From contig JAFGKQ010000317.1 in assembly GCA_016928495.1 (NCBI GenBank), positions 1 through 6,503 of the forward strand: a stretch of 6,503 bases of DNA, read 5' to 3'. The notes beneath the pieces are model-generated. The model searched no databases. It was not told where the DNA came from and saw only the letters and a list, made by a program, of their open reading frames with translations. The first letter of the stretch is position 1, and every line of letters begins with the position of its first letter. A program made the position numbers and the translations under genes. This DNA comes from Candidatus Fermentibacterales bacterium (GTDB taxonomy: Bacteria > Fermentibacterota > Fermentibacteria > Fermentibacterales > JAFGKQ01). Below are positions 4,646 to 6,503 of the stretch, piece after piece.

Positions 4646-5458
4646 CTAGGATGCCCCTGAGGGTCTTGCGGCCACTCCCATGATCGAGGAGCCGAGGGGC
4701 AATCGCAGGCCACGCTCCGCCAGCCAGCACTCCGGAAGCCCCGCGAGCAGCAGCAGCCCGTTGAGGCCGGGCACGACTCTGAGGTCTCCGGTGCAGGACC
4801 GCTCCGGCGGTAGCCTCCGGAGCCTCGACAGAAGACGCTTCGCTGCCAGCAGCGGGAACGTCGTGGCCATGAAGTAGCTCAGATAGCGTATCTCCAGACC
4901 TGAAGCCATGAGGAGATCAGCGATCTCCCTCCGGTGATAGCGCCTGAGATGGCCGCTCGCCTCGTCGAACCCGCTCCAGAGCCACTGGCAGGCCGGAACG
5001 GTGATCATCAGAAGCCCATCGCCGGCCAGGTATCCCGCTAGTCTTCCCACGAGCTCAGCGTGCTTCTCGACGTGCTCCAGGACATCCAGCAGCATGATCA
5101 GGCTGAAGCGCCCACGAAGGGGCAGCGCCGAGGCGTCTCCTGCCACGAGGCTGGCAGCGGGGCCGGCCTGCCTGGCGCGGGCCAGCCCCTCCGGATTGAA
5201 GTCCATGCCGATGACCTGCCTGCCGCCCAGAACCGGCAGGATAGAGCGCAGCATGCTGCCCGTGCCGCAACCGACCTCCAGCACGGGGTCCTCCGGCAGC
5301 TCGGGTTCCAGCCTCTCCAGAAGCCCCCGGATGATCCTGGTGCGCATCCTGAACCAGAAGTGCCTGCTCTCGGACCTCGAGACCCGGACGTAGTGCGCGG
5401 GATCGTAGCGCTCGTGCCTGGACGGCCGCGCTCGCTCGGTCCCCGGATGGTCAGGCAC
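4646..5458 (-). CDS. Class I SAM-dependent methyltransferase, surface-glycan type
   Basis: Cytosolic methyltransferase of 270 residues with the Rossmann fold order: HFWFRMRTRII (33-43), SAM-binding motif I VLEVGCGTG (59-67), acidic D86 in VIGMDFNPE for the ribose, GDASALPL (108-114), LLDVLEHV (123-130) and LLMITVPA (149-156). The block FDEASGHLRRYHRREIADLLMASGLEI (164-190) and the C-terminal LPLGSSIMGVA (253-263) are typical of uncharacterised methyltransferases found in polysaccharide and lipid-linked sugar clusters. The acceptor is unknown; a sugar or lipid carrier is inferred from the adjacent aminotransferase. The start is GTG at 5458-5456, overlapping the end of that gene by 8 bases (GTGCCTGA); no clear ribosome binding site is present, so translation is probably coupled. 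A hairpin follows the stop. Confidence 0.88.
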   Translation of the reverse strand: MPDHPGTERARPSRHERYDPAHYVRVSRSESRHFWFRMRTRIIRGLLERLEPELPEDPVLEVGCGTGSMLRSILPVLGGRQVIGMDFNPEGLARARQAGPAASLVAGDASALPLRGRFSLIMLLDVLEHVEKHAELVGRLAGYLAGDGLLMITVPACQWLWSGFDEASGHLRRYHRREIADLLMASGLEIRYLSYFMATTFPLLAAKRLLSRLRRLPPERSCTGDLRVVPGLNGLLLLAGLPECWLAERGLRLPLGSSIMGVAARPSGAS

Positions 5459-6503
5459 GGCCGAAGCTTCGCACCGTCTCGATGACGAAGTCCTGGTCGC
5501 TCTCCGACAGGTCGTTATAGAAAGGCAATCTCAATAGTCTCGGGCTGACTGACTCCGTAACGGGGCACTGGCCCTCCCTGCCCCCGAAGGACCTTCCCAT
5601 CCTGGACAGGTGCAGGGGCAGGTAGTGAAAGACGGCGAGTATCCCCGATGCCCTCAGATGGCTCAGCATGGCATCACGTGAGTCCTCGCCCGGCATCAGC
5701 ACGTGGAAGAGGTGGTATGCGTGTCCGCAGTGGGCCGGAACGACGGGCAACCGGACTCCCGCCTCGCAGGCCCAGTCCGACAGCCCATCCCGGTAGCGCT
5801 CCCATATACTCCTGCGCCTGTCGAAGATGCCCTCGTGGCTCTCGAGCTGAGCCAGAAGGAAAGCGGCCAGCATGTCCGAGGGAACGTAGCTGGAGCCAAG
5901 GTCCACCCAGGAGTACTTGTCCACCTCTCCGCGGAAGAAGCGGCTGCGGTCCGTGCCCTTCTCCCGCAATACCTCGGCCCTCGCAACAAGGGAGGCATCG
6001 TTCACTATGAGCGCCCCTCCCTCCCCGCAGGTGTAGCTCTTGGTCTCGTGAAAGCTCAGCGTTCCCATCAGTCCGATAGTCCCGAGCGGACGCCCGCGGT
6101 AGCTGCCGAACAGGCCGTGGGCGTTGTCCTCGACGCAGGCCACGCCTCTCTCCGAGATGATGGCCAGAATAGCTTCCATCTCGCAACCCACTCCGGCGTA
6201 GTGCACCGGCACCACGGCCCTTGTGCGATCGGTGAGAGAGCCCTCCAACAGCCTCTCGTCCATGTTGAGGGTGTCGGGGCGGATGTCCGCGAACACGGGC
6301 GTCGCTCCCCTCAGGACGAAGGCGTTCACGGTGGAGACGAAGGTGAAGGATGGAACGATCACCTCGTCACCGGGCCGGATGTCGAGCAGAAGCGCGGCCA
6401 TCTCCAGAGCGTGCGTGCAGGATGTGGTCAGGAGCACCCGATCGGCTGACAGGCGATCCTCCAGCAGCCCCTCGCAGCGCCTGGTGAACCTGCCGGCGCC
6501 GGA
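5451..6503 (-). CDS. wecE: dTDP-4-amino-4,6-dideoxygalactose transaminase (WecE/RffA-like), N-terminus beyond window
   Basis: PLP-dependent aminotransferase of the DegT/DnrJ/EryC1/StrS family. WecE converts dTDP-4-keto-6-deoxyglucose to dTDP-4-amino-4,6-dideoxygalactose (dTDP-Fuc4N) with glutamate as amino donor. 350 codons are visible and the frame is open at the right edge; about 30 residues are missing. From memory of the E. coli protein, long blocks match: LEMAALLLDI-x-PGDEVI, PSFTFVSTVNAFVLRGA, TDRTRAVVPVHYAGVGCEM, EDNAHG, GTIG, SFHETKSYTCGEGGA (PLP lysine encoded at 6041-6039), REKGTDRSRFFRGEVDKYSW, DLGSSYVPSD, AVFHYLPLH and RLLRLPFYNDLS. This similarity is beyond the general family, so the WecE subgroup is well supported. 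Exact sugar specificity is inferred. Outside enterics such genes feed O-antigen, capsule or protein-glycosylation pathways. It overlaps the methyltransferase by 8 bases and is presumably in one operon. A GTG at 6437 is internal, not the start. Confidence 0.93.
   Translation of the reverse strand, partial: SGAGRFTRRCEGLLEDRLSADRVLLTTSCTHALEMAALLLDIRPGDEVIVPSFTFVSTVNAFVLRGATPVFADIRPDTLNMDERLLEGSLTDRTRAVVPVHYAGVGCEMEAILAIISERGVACVEDNAHGLFGSYRGRPLGTIGLMGTLSFHETKSYTCGEGGALIVNDASLVARAEVLREKGTDRSRFFRGEVDKYSWVDLGSSYVPSDMLAAFLLAQLESHEGIFDRRRSIWERYRDGLSDWACEAGVRLPVVPAHCGHAYHLFHVLMPGEDSRDAMLSHLRASGILAVFHYLPLHLSRMGRSFGGREGQCPVTESVSPRLLRLPFYNDLSESDQDFVIETVRSFGRA

Noticed and set aside
5703-6449. Plus-strand open frame opposite the aminotransferase
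   Set aside because: The minus strand encodes an unmistakable WecE-like protein; the opposite frame has no family features.

Overview
The window is GC-rich (about 60-65% by eye) bacterial chromosomal DNA with dense protein-coding content and no rRNA, tRNA, CRISPR array, insertion sequence or phage gene that I can see. Lipobox lipoproteins, a type IV prepilin, a GGDEF protein and a textbook sigma-54 promoter indicate a Gram-negative-type (diderm) bacterium. The WecE-like protein is clearly not from an enteric genome judging by its neighbours. An uncultured lineage of the FCB or Fermentibacteria kind would fit the style of the lipoproteins, but this is a weak guess.

Layout from left to right. 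(1) 1-2014, minus strand: a GGDEF-domain protein (971-2014) followed, with a 4-base stop/start overlap, by a YtcJ-type amidohydrolase that runs off the left edge. (2) 2015-2105: a short divergent intergenic region. (3) 2106-3900, plus strand: two secreted lipoproteins. Both have an N-terminal part that looks like the same small NTF2-like or DUF4878-like domain. The second also carries two 85-residue tandem repeats that are about 69% identical. (4) 3901-4093: a convergent intergenic region with an intrinsic terminator and further hairpins. (5) 4094-4465, minus strand: a type IV pilin-like major-subunit candidate. It lies behind its own sigma-54 (-24/-12) promoter at 4507-4522, with an upstream inverted repeat at 4560-4577 in the place expected for an enhancer-binding protein. 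(6) 4646-6503, minus strand: an overlapping pair, a WecE-type sugar aminotransferase (N-terminus outside the window) and a class I SAM methyltransferase. These look like part of a surface-glycan biosynthesis operon.

How the parts may fit together. The right half is cell-surface biology: nucleotide-sugar amination, methylation, and a pilin under nitrogen- or PilR-type sigma-54 control. The middle is two exported lipoproteins of unknown function. The left is a cytosolic c-di-GMP-related protein with a non-canonical GGEEM active-site motif and a C-terminal segment that resembles a degenerate PilZ domain. A functional link between the c-di-GMP protein and the pilus is possible but rests only on proximity. 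The most interesting items are the sigma-54 promoter plus dyad upstream of the pilin, the repeat-containing lipoprotein, and the unusual C-terminus of the GGDEF protein.
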